A program made the translations under genes and the position numbers. Shown in pieces: positions 32,066 to 41,475 of a DNA stretch of 41,475 bases (position 1 is its first letter; the number at the start of each line of letters is the position of its first letter). Origin of the DNA: Desulfuromonadales bacterium (lineage in GTDB: Bacteria > Desulfobacterota > Desulfuromonadia > Desulfuromonadales > Syntrophotaleaceae); the NCBI GenBank assembly GCA_013619105.1, contig JABXKU010000012.1:1-41475 (forward strand), in the 5' to 3' direction. The notes beneath the pieces were generated by a model that had not been told where the DNA came from, made no database searches, and saw nothing but the letters and a program-made list of their open reading frames with translations.

Positions 32066-32141
32066 TGGTGGGCGAAACAGGGCTCGAACCTGTGACCCTC
32101 GGCTTGTAAGGCCGATGCTCTCCCAACTGAGCTATTCGCCC
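32066..32141 (-). tRNA. tRNA-Val (TAC)
   Basis: 76 nt with encoded CCA. Acceptor GGGCGAA/TTCGCCC, anticodon loop CTTACAA (TAC), normal D and T arms (AGCTCAGTTGGGAGAGC; GGTTCGAGCC). It lies between the two identical tRNA-Asp genes. Confidence 0.97.
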
Positions 32142-32150
32142 GAAACTAAA

Positions 32151-32227
32151 TGGCGGGGCTGACGGGACTCGAACCCGCGACCTCCGGCGTGACAGGCCGA
32201 TGTTGTAACCGACTCTACTACAGCCCC
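32151..32227 (-). tRNA. tRNA-Asp (GTC), copy 1
   Basis: 77 nt with encoded CCA, identical base for base to the copy at 31973-32049, including the D-stem mismatch. First gene of the Asp-Val-Asp set. Confidence 0.97.
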
Positions 32228-32340
32228 GCAAAAAAACGAATGGGAAACATCGGATAGAAAAAGAAGAAGTCTGTCTAGATAGACTGATCCGGTTTCCCAT
32301 TATAATCAGGATGCCTAAGGCCGTCCTGAATATTAATTAC

Positions 32341-32613
32341 TTAATTTACAGCGTCTTTCAGACCCTTGCCAGCTTTGAACTTGGGAGTTTTAGAAGCGGC
32401 AATCTCAATCTTCTTTCCAGTCTGAGGATTCTGGCCTACGCGAGCAGCACGCTCACCGACGCTAAAAGTACCAAATCCAACCAGAGCAACCTTGTCTCCA
32501 GCCTGCAGAGCTTCAGTTACAACGTCGATAAAGGCCTTGAGAGCTTTTTCTGAATCGGCTTTGCTAACACCAGCTTTGTCTGCCATAGCATTTACGAGAT
32601 CGGCTTTAGTCAC
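32341..32613 (-). CDS. hup: DNA-binding protein HU
   Basis: 90 aa from a GTG at 32613. An in-frame ATG lies two codons earlier (32619), but the ribosome site GGAGGT abuts that ATG with no spacing and is 6 nt from the GTG. The GTG also gives the canonical 90-aa HU starting [17 protein letters not shown]. The DNA-binding arm reads [42 protein letters not shown], with the intercalating proline in QNPQTG. HU is a nucleoid-compacting dimer. It has its own promoter (32665-32694) and stands downstream of lon, a common arrangement (clpX-lon-hup). Confidence 0.96.
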   Translation of the reverse strand: MTKADLVNAMADKAGVSKADSEKALKAFIDVVTEALQAGDKVALVGFGTFSVGERAARVGQNPQTGKKIEIAASKTPKFKAGKGLKDAVN

Positions 32614-32664
32614 AGTCATACCTCCACTTGGATGAGATTTTATAAGCCCCGCGAAAACACAGAA

Positions 32665-32694
32665 CTTATATCAGAGTTTTAAAAACAGTGTCAA
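32665..32694 (-). promoter_or_regulatory. Sigma-70 promoter of hup
   Basis: Minus-strand TTGACA (32694-32689), 18-nt AT-rich spacer, TATAAG (32670-32665), about 50 nt before the start. A strong match. Confidence 0.75.
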
Positions 32695-32773
32695 GAATTT
32701 ATTTCTCTAAAATTTGCGTTGGCCCCTAATGCCGAATGATACCTTTGGTCGAACAGGGTCGACGCTTCTGCCC

Positions 32774-35149
32774 CTACAAAGGCGGCAAAGGTGCTTCTAC
32801 TTTGAGTGCTTCTACCATAACCTGGTCCATATGGCCCACAGGGACAACCTGCAAGGCTCTAACGATACCTTCGGGCACTTCCTCTAACTGCTTCGCGTTG
32901 TCCTGTGGGATCAACACCTTGAGAATACCGGCTCGTTTTGCTGCTAGCAGCTTTTCCTTAAGACCACCAATAGGCAAAACCCTGCCTCGCAGTGTAATTT
33001 CACCGGTCATCGCGGTATCACGATCAACAGGACGACCCGTAAGTGCTGAGGCAAGAGCAATAGCCATGGTAATTCCAGCAGACGGCCCATCTTTGGGAAT
33101 GGCCCCCTCTGGAACATGAATATGTATCTCCACCTGCTGATAAAAATCCTTCTCCAAACCAAGTTCCCTCCAGCGAGAGCGAACGTAGGTAAGAGCGGCT
33201 TTAGCAGATTCTTGCATAACGTCACCGAGTTTGCCGGTAACCGTGAGCTTACCCTGCCCTGGCAGAACCGCAACCTCGATATTAAGCAGTTCGCCACCGA
33301 CTTCAGTCCACGCCAGTCCAGTGGCCAAACCGATACAACTTTCTTCCTCTTTGATCCCGTAATCAAACCTAGTCACACCTAGCAATTCCCTGACCATGCC
33401 GTTATCGACTTGGAAGAACTGCTTCTTATCATGCGATTTGACCAATTTTCGGGCCAATTTTCGAGCTATATTGGCGATCTCCCGTTCAAGATTACGCACC
33501 CCTGCCTCACGCGTATAACAACGAATGATTTCATAGATGGACGCATCAGTAAATAGGATCTGCTCGGCGCCAAAACCGTGAACCTCCAATTGTTTTGGAT
33601 TGAGGTAAGCCTTGGCGATATTAAGCTTTTCGTCTTCGGTATAGCCTTCTATACGAATGACTTCCATGCGGTCAAGCAAGGGCCTGGAAATGCCATGCAA
33701 GCTGTTAGCTGTGGCGACGAACAACACATCGGAGAGGTCGTAATCGACCTCCAGATAATGGTCTCCAAAGGTACTGTTTTGCTCCGAATCGAGAACTTCA
33801 AGAAGAGCAGAAGAAGGATCACCGCGAAAATCACTACCCACCTTGTCGATCTCATCAAGGAGGATAACCGGATTTTTCACCCCGACTTTGCGGATCCCCT
33901 GCAGAACCTTACCGGGCATGGCTCCAATGTAGGTGCGGCGATGCCCCCGAATCTCGGCTTCATCACGCATGCCGCCCAAGGAAATTCGTGCAAATTTTCT
34001 TCCTAAAGAGCGAGCAATAGATCGCCCTAAGGAGGTTTTACCTACACCAGGGGGACCAACCAGACAGAGAATCGGGCCCTTTATTTTTTTAACTAAAGCC
34101 TGAACAGCAAGGTATTCGAGAATTCGTTCCTTGACCTTCTCAAGACCATAATGATCGGCTTCAAGGATCTGCTCGGCATGATCCAGGTCGCGTCGGTCCC
34201 GAGTACCTTTTTTCCAAGGTAACTCTACTAGCCATTCGATATAACTACGAATAACCGTGGCTTCGGCTGAGGTCGGCGACATCATCTTAAGCTTGCGTAA
34301 TTCGCTAAGGGCCTTATCCTGGCCTTCTTTGGACATACGTCGTCCGCGAATCGCCTTGTCTAGTGTCTGTATTTCATTGTGAAACTCATCCTGCTCACCG
34401 AGTTCCTTTTGAATGGCACGCATCTGTTCGTTAAGATAATATTCTTTCTGGCTGCGCTCCATCTGTCCCTTAACCCGCGAACGAATGGTTTTTTCAATCT
34501 GCAGAATCTCAACTTCGCGACTAATAAGGACAGCTAGATCCTCAAGACGTCGGAAAGCATCAGGCTCAGCCAGCAATTCCTGTTTGTCCTCGATACGCAC
34601 ACCGAGATGGGCAATAATCGTGTCGCTAAGCCGACCGGGGTCGGTCAGCGCTGAAAGGGAAGCAGCAACCTCCGCAGGGACTTTCTTTCCGAGGTTGACA
34701 TAGATCTCGAACAAATCGTTGACGCTGCGAATCATCGCCTCCAAATCCGGCGTGGCTTCGACATTCAACTCGTCAATCGCATCCACTTCGGCCAGGCAGC
34801 AATCCTCTTCACACAGCAGATTGGCGATGGTTGCCCGCTGCTTGCCCTCCATCAAAACCTTAACAGTACCGTCCGGCAGCTTAAGCAATTGAACAATCTG
34901 CGCTATAGTACCGTGCGGATAAAGATCTTCTATTTTGGGCTCATCGACTTGCGGATCAATCTGGGTAGCAAGAAATATAAGCTTTTCGCCATCCATAGCC
35001 ATTTCCAGGGCCTGAATTGACTTGGCCCTGGCCACGAATAGCGGCGTAACCGTATACGGGAAGATAACAATATCGCGCAAAGGCAGAAGCGGTAACACGC
35101 TTCTGCCCTTACAAGGTTCCAACGTATTCATAATATGATCAGTAATCAC
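32774..35149 (-). CDS. lon: ATP-dependent protease Lon
   Basis: 791 aa from a GTG at 35149; an ATG six codons on (35131) is the alternative, and neither has an ideal ribosome site (AAGGGA is 14 nt from the GTG). N-terminal LON substrate domain ([26 protein letters not shown]), coiled-coil linker with [19 protein letters not shown]+ module with Walker [10 protein letters not shown] (365-373) and Walker [12 protein letters not shown], and a C-terminal protease domain with PKDGPSAG (S690) and [14 protein letters not shown] (K733), the Ser-Lys dyad. Cytosolic hexamer degrading misfolded and regulatory proteins. It lies 21 nt after clpX, so probably part of tig-clpP-clpX-lon. Confidence 0.98.
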   Translation of the reverse strand: MITDHIMNTLEPCKGRSVLPLLPLRDIVIFPYTVTPLFVARAKSIQALEMAMDGEKLIFLATQIDPQVDEPKIEDLYPHGTIAQIVQLLKLPDGTVKVLMEGKQRATIANLLCEEDCCLAEVDAIDELNVEATPDLEAMIRSVNDLFEIYVNLGKKVPAEVAASLSALTDPGRLSDTIIAHLGVRIEDKQELLAEPDAFRRLEDLAVLISREVEILQIEKTIRSRVKGQMERSQKEYYLNEQMRAIQKELGEQDEFHNEIQTLDKAIRGRRMSKEGQDKALSELRKLKMMSPTSAEATVIRSYIEWLVELPWKKGTRDRRDLDHAEQILEADHYGLEKVKERILEYLAVQALVKKIKGPILCLVGPPGVGKTSLGRSIARSLGRKFARISLGGMRDEAEIRGHRRTYIGAMPGKVLQGIRKVGVKNPVILLDEIDKVGSDFRGDPSSALLEVLDSEQNSTFGDHYLEVDYDLSDVLFVATANSLHGISRPLLDRMEVIRIEGYTEDEKLNIAKAYLNPKQLEVHGFGAEQILFTDASIYEIIRCYTREAGVRNLEREIANIARKLARKLVKSHDKKQFFQVDNGMVRELLGVTRFDYGIKEEESCIGLATGLAWTEVGGELLNIEVAVLPGQGKLTVTGKLGDVMQESAKAALTYVRSRWRELGLEKDFYQQVEIHIHVPEGAIPKDGPSAGITMAIALASALTGRPVDRDTAMTGEITLRGRVLPIGGLKEKLLAAKRAGILKVLIPQDNAKQLEEVPEGIVRALQVVPVGHMDQVMVEALKVEAPLPPL

Positions 35150-35170
35150 AGGTAGTTATAGAATCCCTTA

Positions 35171-36424
35171 TCAGGCTGACTCAGCACAGTCGTAGAGAAT
35201 AATCGGCTTCGCTTTGTTCAGCACAACATCTTCGTTGATAACGACTTCCTTAACCCGATCCTGCGATGGAATATCGTACATAACATCGAGCATTGAATTT
35301 TCGAGAATCGATCGCAGTCCACGAGCTCCGGTCTTACGCTTGAGAGCTTGGGCAGCAACGGCCACCAAAGCACCATCAGTGAACTTCAGCTTGACCTTTT
35401 CCATCTCAAAAAGCTTCTGATACTGTTTTACCAGGGCATTTTTGGGCTCTTGGAGAATTTGTACCAAGGCTTCTTCGTCAAGTTCCTCAAGGGTCGCAAT
35501 AACCGGTAGGCGCCCGATAAATTCAGGAATCAGGCCAAACTTGATCAAATCACTCGGCTCGACCTGGGCCAACATTTCGCCAAGATCCACCTCTTTGGTC
35601 TGCTTAACTTCGGCACCGAAACCAATACCCTTACTACCGCTACGCCTAGAAATAATTGTTTCCAGACCGGTAAAAGCACCTCCACAAATAAACAGGATAT
35701 TACTGGTATCGACCTTGAGAAATTCCTGTTGCGGGTGCTTGCGCCCACCCTTGGGCGGCACGCTGGCCTGGGTTCCTTCGATAATCTTCAGCAACGCTTG
35801 CTGAACCCCTTCGCCCGAGACATCCCGCGTAATGGATGGTGATTCAGACTTACGGGCCACTTTATCGATCTCATCGATATAGATGATACCTCGCTGGGCT
35901 TTTTCCAGATCGTAGTCGGCGGACTGCAACAGAGCGAGAATGATATTCTCGACGTCTTCGCCGACATAACCGGCTTCGGTCAGGTTGGTCGCATCAGCAA
36001 TGGCAAAAGGAACATTAAGGAGCTTCGCCAGGGTTTGCGCCAACAACGTCTTGCCACTGCCCGTCGGGCCCAGAAGCAGAATGTTGCTCTTCTGTACCTC
36101 CACATCACCGTGAGGCGCGGCCCCGTATTCTATGCGTTTGTAATGATTGTAAACAGCTACGGCAAGAACCTTTTTGGCCATTTCCTGCCCGATTACATAC
36201 TCATCAAGGATATCTTTGATTTCAGAAGGTCGTGGCAGACTGCCCACCTCACTGCTCGAAGCATCCTCAAGCTTGGCCTCTTCAGCGATGATATCTTTGC
36301 ATAATTCTATGCACTCATCGCAGATATAAACTGCCGGCCCGGCAATGAGCTTTTTGACATCATCCTGTCCCTTTCCGCAGAAGGAGCAGGTCAGATGCCC
36401 GGATTTTTCGTCGTCATGACTCAC
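35171..36424 (-). CDS. clpX: ATP-dependent Clp protease ATP-binding subunit ClpX
   Basis: 417 aa, starting at GTG with GGAGG 7-11 nt upstream. N-terminal zinc-binding domain with C13, C16, C35 and C38 (CSFC ... CDEC). AAA+ domain with Walker A GPTGSGKT (119-126), Walker [10 protein letters not shown], and pore loop GYVGEDVE. The IGF loop that docks on ClpP is IGFGAEV. It unfolds tagged substrates and feeds them to ClpP. It follows clpP by 21 nt and precedes lon. Confidence 0.98.
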   Translation of the reverse strand: MSHDDEKSGHLTCSFCGKGQDDVKKLIAGPAVYICDECIELCKDIIAEEAKLEDASSSEVGSLPRPSEIKDILDEYVIGQEMAKKVLAVAVYNHYKRIEYGAAPHGDVEVQKSNILLLGPTGSGKTLLAQTLAKLLNVPFAIADATNLTEAGYVGEDVENIILALLQSADYDLEKAQRGIIYIDEIDKVARKSESPSITRDVSGEGVQQALLKIIEGTQASVPPKGGRKHPQQEFLKVDTSNILFICGGAFTGLETIISRRSGSKGIGFGAEVKQTKEVDLGEMLAQVEPSDLIKFGLIPEFIGRLPVIATLEELDEEALVQILQEPKNALVKQYQKLFEMEKVKLKFTDGALVAVAAQALKRKTGARGLRSILENSMLDVMYDIPSQDRVKEVVINEDVVLNKAKPIILYDCAESA

Positions 36425-36445
36425 GAAGCGCCTCCAAACCTAATA

Positions 36446-37030
36446 TCAGGACTTTTGTTCTATTGATCCATCTACGATACCATACTTCTTTGCGGCCTCG
36501 CTACCCATGAAAAAATCACGTTCGGTATCGGCGGCGATGGTCTCCAAGGTCTGCCCGGTGTGTTGGGCGAGAATACCGTTGAGTATATCCCGCAATCGCA
36601 GAATCTCCTGTGCATGAATGCTAATATCACTCGCCTGCCCTTGAAACCCACCAAGAGGCTGATGAATCATGATCCTGGCATTGGGCAAAGCAAAACGTTT
36701 TTTTGGGTGACCTGCTGCCAGCAACACAGCCCCCATGCTGGCGGCCTGCCCAACACAGATCGTGGATACAGGGGCCTTGAGATATTGCATGGTATCGTAA
36801 ATAGCCATGCCGGCCGTCACCACACCGCCCGGAGAGTTAATATAAAGATGTATATCCTTCTCTGAATCTTCCGATTCAAGAAATAACAACTGGGCGATGA
36901 TTACGTTGGCCAAATGATCATCAATGGGCCCGCCGAGAAAGATAATACGATCCTTAAGCAATCTTGAGTAGATGTCGTAAGCTCGTTCGCCACGACCGGT
37001 CTGCTCTACCACCATGGGTATGAGACTCAT
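36446..37030 (-). CDS. clpP: ATP-dependent Clp protease proteolytic subunit ClpP
   Basis: 194 aa from the ATG at 37030 (AAGGAG 8 nt upstream; the frame to 37063 overlaps tig and lacks conservation). Catalytic triad: S98 in [12 protein letters not shown]123 in [11 protein letters not shown]172 in [29 protein letters not shown] is the conserved substrate-groove strand. It assembles into a tetradecameric serine protease with ClpX. It begins 4 nt after the tig stop. Confidence 0.98.
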   Translation of the reverse strand: MSLIPMVVEQTGRGERAYDIYSRLLKDRIIFLGGPIDDHLANVIIAQLLFLESEDSEKDIHLYINSPGGVVTAGMAIYDTMQYLKAPVSTICVGQAASMGAVLLAAGHPKKRFALPNARIMIHQPLGGFQGQASDISIHAQEILRLRDILNGILAQHTGQTLETIAADTERDFFMGSEAAKKYGIVDGSIEQKS

Positions 37031-37034
37031 CCGT

Positions 37035-38360
37035 TTACTCCTTGTCGTTGCCCTGCTCGGCATCGCCCGCTATCGATTCATCGACCATCTCGACATTGGC
37101 CTTGCCGGTCAGAAAGTGGATGACCTTTTCTTCAGCGAGTTGCGCCACAAGACCGCGCCTCTTCGATTCGTCGGCATAGAAATTCATGACCATTTCTTTG
37201 CTGGCATTGTGTTGTTCAGCGATTTCCTCAAGCTTATCCTCGATCTCAGACTCTTCGATCTGAACCGATTCCTGTAAGGCAATGGCCTCCAGGATCAGAT
37301 TGCCCTTAACCTGCTTAACGGCAATTTCGCGATAAAGCTCTTTAAAGGAATCTGGAGTCATGCCCATGGCCTCAAGGCTCATGCCTTGGGATTGCATGCG
37401 ATTGGAGAGATTCTCCAGCATGTGATCGAGCTGACCCTGGATCATGCTATCGGGCACATCAAAAGTATTACGATCGATCAAGACGTCCAAAAGTTGATCC
37501 CGGAATTCTTGCTCAATGCGAGAGCGTTCCTGGGATTCGTGGGAGTCCTTGATCCGGGTCCGCAAGTCTTCGAGGGTAGCGAGGCCGACCTGGGCAGCAA
37601 ACTCATCATTCAGCTCAGGGAGGACCTTCTCTTTAATTTCGTTGATTTTGACCTTAAACGTCGCATCCTGGCCCGCTAAATCTTTCTTGCCATAATCCAG
37701 GGGAAAGGTTACCGCAACCTCCCCTTCTTCGCCCAACTTCATCCCAACCAACTGCTCTTCAAAGCCAGGAATAAATGTGTTGGAACCAAGATCGAGGGAA
37801 TGATTTTCGGCGGCACCATTTTCAAAGGCGGCACCATTGATGAATCCTTCGAAGTCGAAAATAACCGTATCGCCGGATTGAGCCTCGTCACGATCGGTCG
37901 TTTCAACCTTGGCATTGCCGAGACGCATCTCTTCAAGGCGAGCCCCTACCACAGCCTCATCGTCCTTGAACGTTTCTTTCTTAAGGGGCAGCTCAAGATA
38001 ATCCTTGGCTTCCACTTCAGGCTGAACCTCTACCTGAACTTGAAAGGTATAAGCCTTACCCTTTTCAAGAGTACCACCGTCGGTAATCTCGGGGCCGGAT
38101 ACGGCCAGAATTTTTTCATCCTTAAGAGCCTTGAAATAGCTATCGCTGACCAGTCGTTCCACAACCTGAGATTCAACACTGGCAGCATAATGACGCTCGA
38201 GAACTGGCCGGGGCACCTTGCCTTGACGAAAACCCTTTATTTTGGCGGTCTTGGCAAGATCCTTATAGGCTGACTCGATTTCTTCGTCGACCCGGGCGGC
38301 TGGTACCTCAAAGGAAAGTTGTTTCTTTACACTGCTAATGTCTTCAACCTTCACATTCAT
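37035..38360 (-). CDS. tig: Trigger factor
   Basis: 441 aa ribosome-associated chaperone and peptidyl-prolyl isomerase. The ribosome-binding loop is [10 protein letters not shown] (43-52). An FKBP-type domain follows at about 150-245 ([25 protein letters not shown] ... [29 protein letters not shown]), and a helical C-terminal cradle with the long arms ends near 430. GTGAGG lies about 10 nt before the ATG. First gene of tig-clpP-clpX-lon. Upstream is only the tRNA-Leu gene, and no confident promoter was found in 38361-38481. Confidence 0.97.
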   Translation of the reverse strand: MNVKVEDISSVKKQLSFEVPAARVDEEIESAYKDLAKTAKIKGFRQGKVPRPVLERHYAASVESQVVERLVSDSYFKALKDEKILAVSGPEITDGGTLEKGKAYTFQVQVEVQPEVEAKDYLELPLKKETFKDDEAVVGARLEEMRLGNAKVETTDRDEAQSGDTVIFDFEGFINGAAFENGAAENHSLDLGSNTFIPGFEEQLVGMKLGEEGEVAVTFPLDYGKKDLAGQDATFKVKINEIKEKVLPELNDEFAAQVGLATLEDLRTRIKDSHESQERSRIEQEFRDQLLDVLIDRNTFDVPDSMIQGQLDHMLENLSNRMQSQGMSLEAMGMTPDSFKELYREIAVKQVKGNLILEAIALQESVQIEESEIEDKLEEIAEQHNASKEMVMNFYADESKRRGLVAQLAEEKVIHFLTGKANVEMVDESIAGDAEQGNDKE

Positions 38361-38481
38361 TACTACTACCTCACAGGATAAATGGATAAATGTTCAGCGA
38401 CCTGACTGCCCTGAAAGCAATGGCCCTCTATTAATAAAATCTGTAACCACGCTATTGCTATAAAAATAACTAGCGAAAATT

Positions 38482-38566
38482 TGGTGCGAGAGGGGGGACT
38501 CGAACCCCCACGGAGTTACCCGCTGGATCCTAAATCCAGTGCGTCTGCCAATTCCGCCACTCTCGC
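38482..38566 (-). tRNA. tRNA-Leu (TAG)
   Basis: 85 nt with encoded CCA and a long variable arm (GGGTAACTCCG region). Acceptor GCGAGAG/CTCTCGC, anticodon stem-loop CTGGATTTAGGATCCAG (TAG). Confidence 0.96.
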
Positions 38567-38665
38567 AACATGTATAAACATTGATTCGGCAAAAAACCTC
38601 CAACAAGCAGGGAGCGCTTTCTGATCCAGGGTATGAACCCCGGTCAAATAAGCAGCCGAGAGAAG

Positions 38666-38742
38666 AAAAAATAAAAAGCCCGTCAAAGATAATCCTGCCG
38701 CTAATCTCACGATAGCGGCCCGCGGATCACCGGGAGACGGGC
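38666..38742 (-). terminator. Structured terminator downstream of tRNA-His
   Basis: On the minus strand GCCCGTC (38742-38736) pairs with GACGGGC (38684-38678), followed by TTTTTATTTTTT. The 51-nt loop contains an inner 7-bp stem GCCGCTA/TAGCGGC. Larger than an ordinary terminator; it may also be a small structured RNA. Confidence 0.6.
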
Positions 38743-38755
38743 AGTGGTTGTAAAA

Positions 38756-38832
38756 TGGGGTGAGTGAAGGGGATCGAACCCTCGACAACTGGAGCCACAA
38801 TCCAGTGCTCTACCGACTGAGCTACACCCACC
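38756..38832 (-). tRNA. tRNA-His (GTG)
   Basis: 77 nt with encoded CCA. Acceptor GTGGGTG/CACTCAC plus the extra G at -1 (38832) facing C73, the identity element of tRNA-His. Anticodon loop ATTGTGGC region (GTG). Confidence 0.96.
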
Positions 38833-38902
38833 ATAAAAGCTGCGGCACTCTACAAAACTACCTGATCACTTGTCAACCTAAATTTATCTGCGTCGAGAAT
38901 GT

Positions 38903-38978
38903 GGTGCGCCAGCCAGGACTCGAACCTGGGACCCTCGGCTTAGAAGGCCGATGCTCTATCCAGCTGAGCTACTGGCGC
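38903..38978 (-). tRNA. tRNA-Arg (TCT)
   Basis: 76 nt with encoded CCA. Acceptor GCGCCAG/CTGGCGC, anticodon loop CTTCTAA (TCT), D-loop AGCTGGATAGAGC, T-loop TTCGAGT. Confidence 0.96.
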
Positions 38979-39089
38979 ACGAGCCGACTCTCTACACTTC
39001 ATGGATATGGCGAACCGTTTTTTGTACTTCCATTCCAACACGATCGATAGATGCCTATATCATTAGCTCAACCGGCATATGTGTAAAAA

Positions 39090-39166
<77 letters not shown>

Positions 39167-39175
39167 AAGACCGAA

Positions 39176-39204
39176 TTTCTAACATGCAGTATCTGAAAAG
39201 GCAA
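39176..39204 (-). promoter_or_regulatory. Possible promoter of the tRNA-Pro/Arg/His genes
   Basis: Minus-strand TTGCCT (39204-39199), 17-nt spacer, TAGAAA (39181-39176), 10 nt before the tRNA-Pro 5' end. Moderate match in a good position. Confidence 0.4.
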
Positions 39205-40461
39205 CTTCTTTTTCATCTTTTTCTTATTTTTTTGCAGAACGCCCCTTGGCAAGATGCGCTCCTAATACATTAACTGGCCTATCCGCCCAGAAAAACAGAC
39301 ACCAACCCAGCCAAAAAACATCGTTCTTTTCGAACCTTAGCAACAAACAGGCTATCGCATTCAAAACCTGACAAGACATTTTGGCTTTGGTGAAATCTTA
39401 AACCACTACATCCAACTACCAACACGGCAACAACCCCATCGGCACCGAACAGGAACGATCAGGCTCTGCCTAGTCATGAAAAACCGGCTAAAAACCCTCT
39501 TTCTGAATCAAATCGCAGAGGGCCTCACAATAGATAACATGCTAGATATATATATTCTCACAAAAAGCGCGAACCGGGTCTATTGTTTTATGTCTCCAAC
39601 AACGGCTGAAAGCCGAGTTGCCCAAAGTTTGGGGGCTTACCTCACCGGCCCCTGCCATTAATACAACAGCGATACTAATAGCAGGGAAAACAACACGAGC
39701 GGACCACACCTCCTCCAGAGACAAAGGCCGCACCGCTCTGCTCTACAACGGCCGCGAGACTTCAAGAGGCAACTCTATACCTCGCCCCTTGGCTCGCATT
39801 TTAGCGCCCACCTCCATACCGGGCCCTATATTAGGGGTGAGTCTCAGAAGAAGCCTGACCATCTTCCAGCGGGCACCATAACTGGGAACATCGCGCCCCT
39901 TGCGAAAGGACTGATCCTTTTAGCGGCTGAAATACTGTTGCAGCGGCATAATCCAAGTGAGCCGGTCGACATAGACGCCATTGTAAAGCAGCACCTGAGC
40001 AACAGTGGCAAAACCAACCCAGCGAAGGGCGGCAAAAAATGAAAAGGACCGCTCCATATCATTTAGCCGCTCCCCTTCCCTCACATCACTAACAGTATCG
40101 GGCTACACCCAATCTACAGCTAAACAAAGGCAATCAAAACCGGAAACCACAGTGTCATCCCGTAAAGACTGTTCAATCTGCGGGGCTTCCTGCCATGCAA
40201 TTTAGATAAGTAAAGCATTTCATGCCGGTTACCAACACAATAACTGCTGCCGGTTATTACGCTGTCGCGAGACCAAAGACGGGCCAGAGAGAGCGACAGT
40301 CATCGATTCAGGTAAAGGTGAAATACTTAATTGAGCAAAAACCTAAACTGGGCAAAGACCTCTGCCCCACCGACTACACAACCTAGACTATCTTACTCGC
40401 TCCCCCGTGTGAAAACATCTAGGCTTTTTAGCAAGGCTTCACAACCAGGCAGCTACAACGC
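39205..40461. other. Gene-poor stretch between tRNA-Pro and tRNA-Gly
   Basis: About 1.26 kb with no confident gene on either strand. The plus strand is A/C-rich (the minus strand G/T-rich). Several short frames on the minus strand encode hydrophobic runs, the best being at 39920-40057. I saw no RNase P, tmRNA, SRP or 6S RNA signature. It reads like a decayed membrane-protein gene or anonymous spacer. Confidence 0.5.
39920..40057 (-). pseudogene. Short membrane-protein-like ORF, possibly a decayed gene
   Basis: 45-codon frame MERSFSFFAALRWVGFATVA continuing into QVLLYNGVYVDRLTWIMPLQ and ending QYFSR. It has one amphipathic-to-hydrophobic helix and a GGAG 11-14 nt before the ATG. After the TAA the same frame stays open for about 58 more codons (KDQSFRKGRDVPSYGARWKM ... 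RGIELPLEVSRPL). This suggests either a nonsense mutation in a longer gene or coincidence. Not recognised as any family. It is too short and isolated for a firm call. Confidence 0.25.
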
Positions 40462-40492
40462 AAAAGCCCCGGGACAATGTCCCAGGGCTTTT
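40462..40492 (-). terminator. Terminator of tRNA-Gly copy 2
   Basis: AAAAGCCC and GGGACA pair with TGTCCC and GGGCTTTT (plus-strand order), and the minus-strand tail is TTTT. Homologous to 40631-40660 with compensating base changes in the upper stem. Confidence 0.75.
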
Positions 40493-40498
40493 GATTTA

Positions 40499-40573
<75 letters not shown>

Positions 40574-40630
40574 TAAATCTTTTATGTTGCCCCTCGTTTC
40601 AGACGGGCCTATCAAATAATGGTGTTTCGT

Positions 40631-40660
40631 AAAAGCCCCAGAACAATGTTCTGAGGCTTT
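40631..40660 (-). terminator. Terminator of tRNA-Gly copy 1
   Basis: AAAGCC and CAGAAC pair with GTTCTG and GGCTTT. It lies between the two tRNA-Gly genes. The minus-strand T tract is short, so some read-through to copy 2 is likely. Confidence 0.65.
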
Positions 40661-40667
40661 AAAGTCT

Positions 40668-40742
<75 letters not shown>

Positions 40743-40778
40743 TAAATAGTTTTGCTGCCCGCTGTTGCGAGCGGCCTA

Positions 40779-40807
40779 TTAATAGCAAAAGGCATTTTCC
40801 AAGTCAA
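40779..40807 (-). promoter_or_regulatory. Promoter of the tRNA-Gly genes
   Basis: Minus-strand TTGACT (40807-40802), 17-nt spacer, TATTAA (40784-40779), followed by a GC-rich discriminator (GGCCGCTCGC) as in stable-RNA promoters under stringent control. About 36 nt before the tRNA. Confidence 0.7.
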
Positions 40808-40840
40808 CAAAAAATTCCAGTTATTTGCACCATTTTTTTC

Positions 40841-41428
40841 TCAGCGATTTATTACCCTGGAAAACTTAAACAGATAGTCAATCCCCGACCAAAGAGTTAG
40901 CACCAAAGCGAACCAGAAAAAGAGCATACCAAATCGCTGCATGGAAACATGTAACCATTCATAGCGTAAACCGAAGAACCAATAATAATCGTAATGCAAC
41001 AAGAGGCCAATAATCGCCACCATCTGCAAAATGGTCTTATACTTCCCAAGATTGCTTGCGGCGATAACAATTCCTTCGGATGCGGCGATGGAACGCAGAC
41101 CGGTCACAACGATCTCCCGGGCCAAAAGAACAAAAACAGCCCAGGCCGGCACCCTCCCATGAGGAATGAGCATGATCAATGCGGCCATGACAATTAATTT
41201 ATCGGCTAGGGGGTCAAGGAATTTCCCCAGCACTGTAACCACTTGCCATTTTCTGGCCAGATAACCGTCAAGCCAATCGGTAATGGCTGCAACAGAGAAA
41301 ATCAGTGCCGCACAAAAAGCGCTAGTCTTTCCCTCCATAAGCAAAAGAGCCACCAGTAAGGGTATGCAAGCAATGCGTCCCAGGGTGAGTAAGTTTGGCA
41401 GGTTCAATGGCCCCGAACGAAGATCCAT
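40841..41428 (-). CDS. pgsA: CDP-diacylglycerol--glycerol-3-phosphate 3-phosphatidyltransferase
   Basis: 195 aa integral membrane enzyme of the CDP-alcohol phosphotransferase family. The full motif D(x)2DG(x)2AR(x)8G(x)3D(x)3D is present as DWLDGYLARK ... G68 ... D72 ... D76 (D51, D54, G55, A58, R59). The N-terminus NLPNLLTLGRIACIPLLVALLL is the usual PgsA start. Six hydrophobic helices are apparent. It makes phosphatidylglycerophosphate, the first committed step to phosphatidylglycerol and cardiolipin, in the inner membrane. The ATG has only a weak ribosome site (AAGAAAG). The tRNA-Gly promoter lies just downstream. Confidence 0.97.
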   Translation of the reverse strand: MDLRSGPLNLPNLLTLGRIACIPLLVALLLMEGKTSAFCAALIFSVAAITDWLDGYLARKWQVVTVLGKFLDPLADKLIVMAALIMLIPHGRVPAWAVFVLLAREIVVTGLRSIAASEGIVIAASNLGKYKTILQMVAIIGLLLHYDYYWFFGLRYEWLHVSMQRFGMLFFWFALVLTLWSGIDYLFKFSRVINR

Positions 41429-41475
41429 GTAAATAACTTTCTTGGTTATTGATAAAATCGCAGATACTTCTTAAC

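Noticed and set aside
31864-32300. Minus-strand frames of 65 and 86 codons over the tRNA-Asp/Val/Asp cluster
   Set aside because: They are translations of tRNA genes (GRGFESRQPR, GSSPVSPT type peptides), a known artefact.
39205-40461. RNase P, tmRNA, SRP or 6S RNA in the gene desert
   Set aside because: None of their conserved core sequences was found on either strand.

Overview
The window looks like a chromosomal segment of a strictly anaerobic or anaerobe-derived member of the Desulfuromonadales group (Desulfuromonas/Pelobacter/Geobacter relatives). This is inferred from gene content: hybrid cluster protein with an HcpR-type operator, a pimelate-based bioW route to biotin, a CBS-regulated family II pyrophosphatase, the tig-clpP-clpX-lon-hup order and ftsE-ftsX-envC-ctpA-yibQ. 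No rRNA or other marker fixes the genus. Most genes lie on the minus strand.

Region by region. (1) 1-5.7 kb is accessory DNA: a broken REP-associated (Y1) transposase, a winged-helix/nuclease-like fusion protein, a one-TM protein, an RDD membrane protein flanked by two attC-like sites, two small unknown ORFs, an array of TGGAAA dyads, and a Cache-GGDEF diguanylate cyclase. The cyclase sits between a decayed copy of the 3' end of htpG and the intact htpG, and both copies keep the same terminator. (2) 5.7-12.5 kb: htpG, a GC-rich 20-bp-stem hairpin repeat, a small cupin protein, hcp with its HcpR box, and divergently a DUF255/YyaL thioredoxin-like protein. (3) 12.5-16.4 kb: a coupled operon of Na+/Ca2+ antiporter, DUF3108 protein and CBS-DRTGG pyrophosphatase, with a divergent ArsR regulator. 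(4) 16.4-20.1 kb: biotin operon bioW-bioF-bioH-bioC, every junction an ATGA overlap, behind a BirA-like operator. (5) 20.1-24.8 kb: xseA-xseB-ispA-dxs (exonuclease VII and isoprenoid precursor synthesis), interrupted by a 148-bp MITE-like element. (6) 24.8-31.7 kb: an unusual ParA-family ATPase with a C-terminal four-Cys domain, then the cell-division/envelope operon ftsE-ftsX-envC-ctpA-yibQ. (7) 31.9-38.4 kb: tRNA-Asp/Val/Asp, HU, and the protein-quality-control cluster tig-clpP-clpX-lon. (8) 38.4-41.5 kb: tRNA-Leu, His, Arg, Pro, a 1.3-kb gene desert with a possible decayed membrane protein, two tandem tRNA-Gly genes with covarying terminators, and pgsA.

Functionally the core is housekeeping: protein folding and proteolysis, envelope division and peptidoglycan remodelling, cofactor and isoprenoid synthesis, phospholipid synthesis, and protection from nitrosative stress. 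The least described items are the wHTH/nuclease protein, the ParA-zinc-ribbon protein, the attC-like pair without a visible integrase, the duplicated htpG 3' end, and several small structured repeats. I did not find a clear multi-gene novel system; the left 5.7 kb is the best place to look for one.
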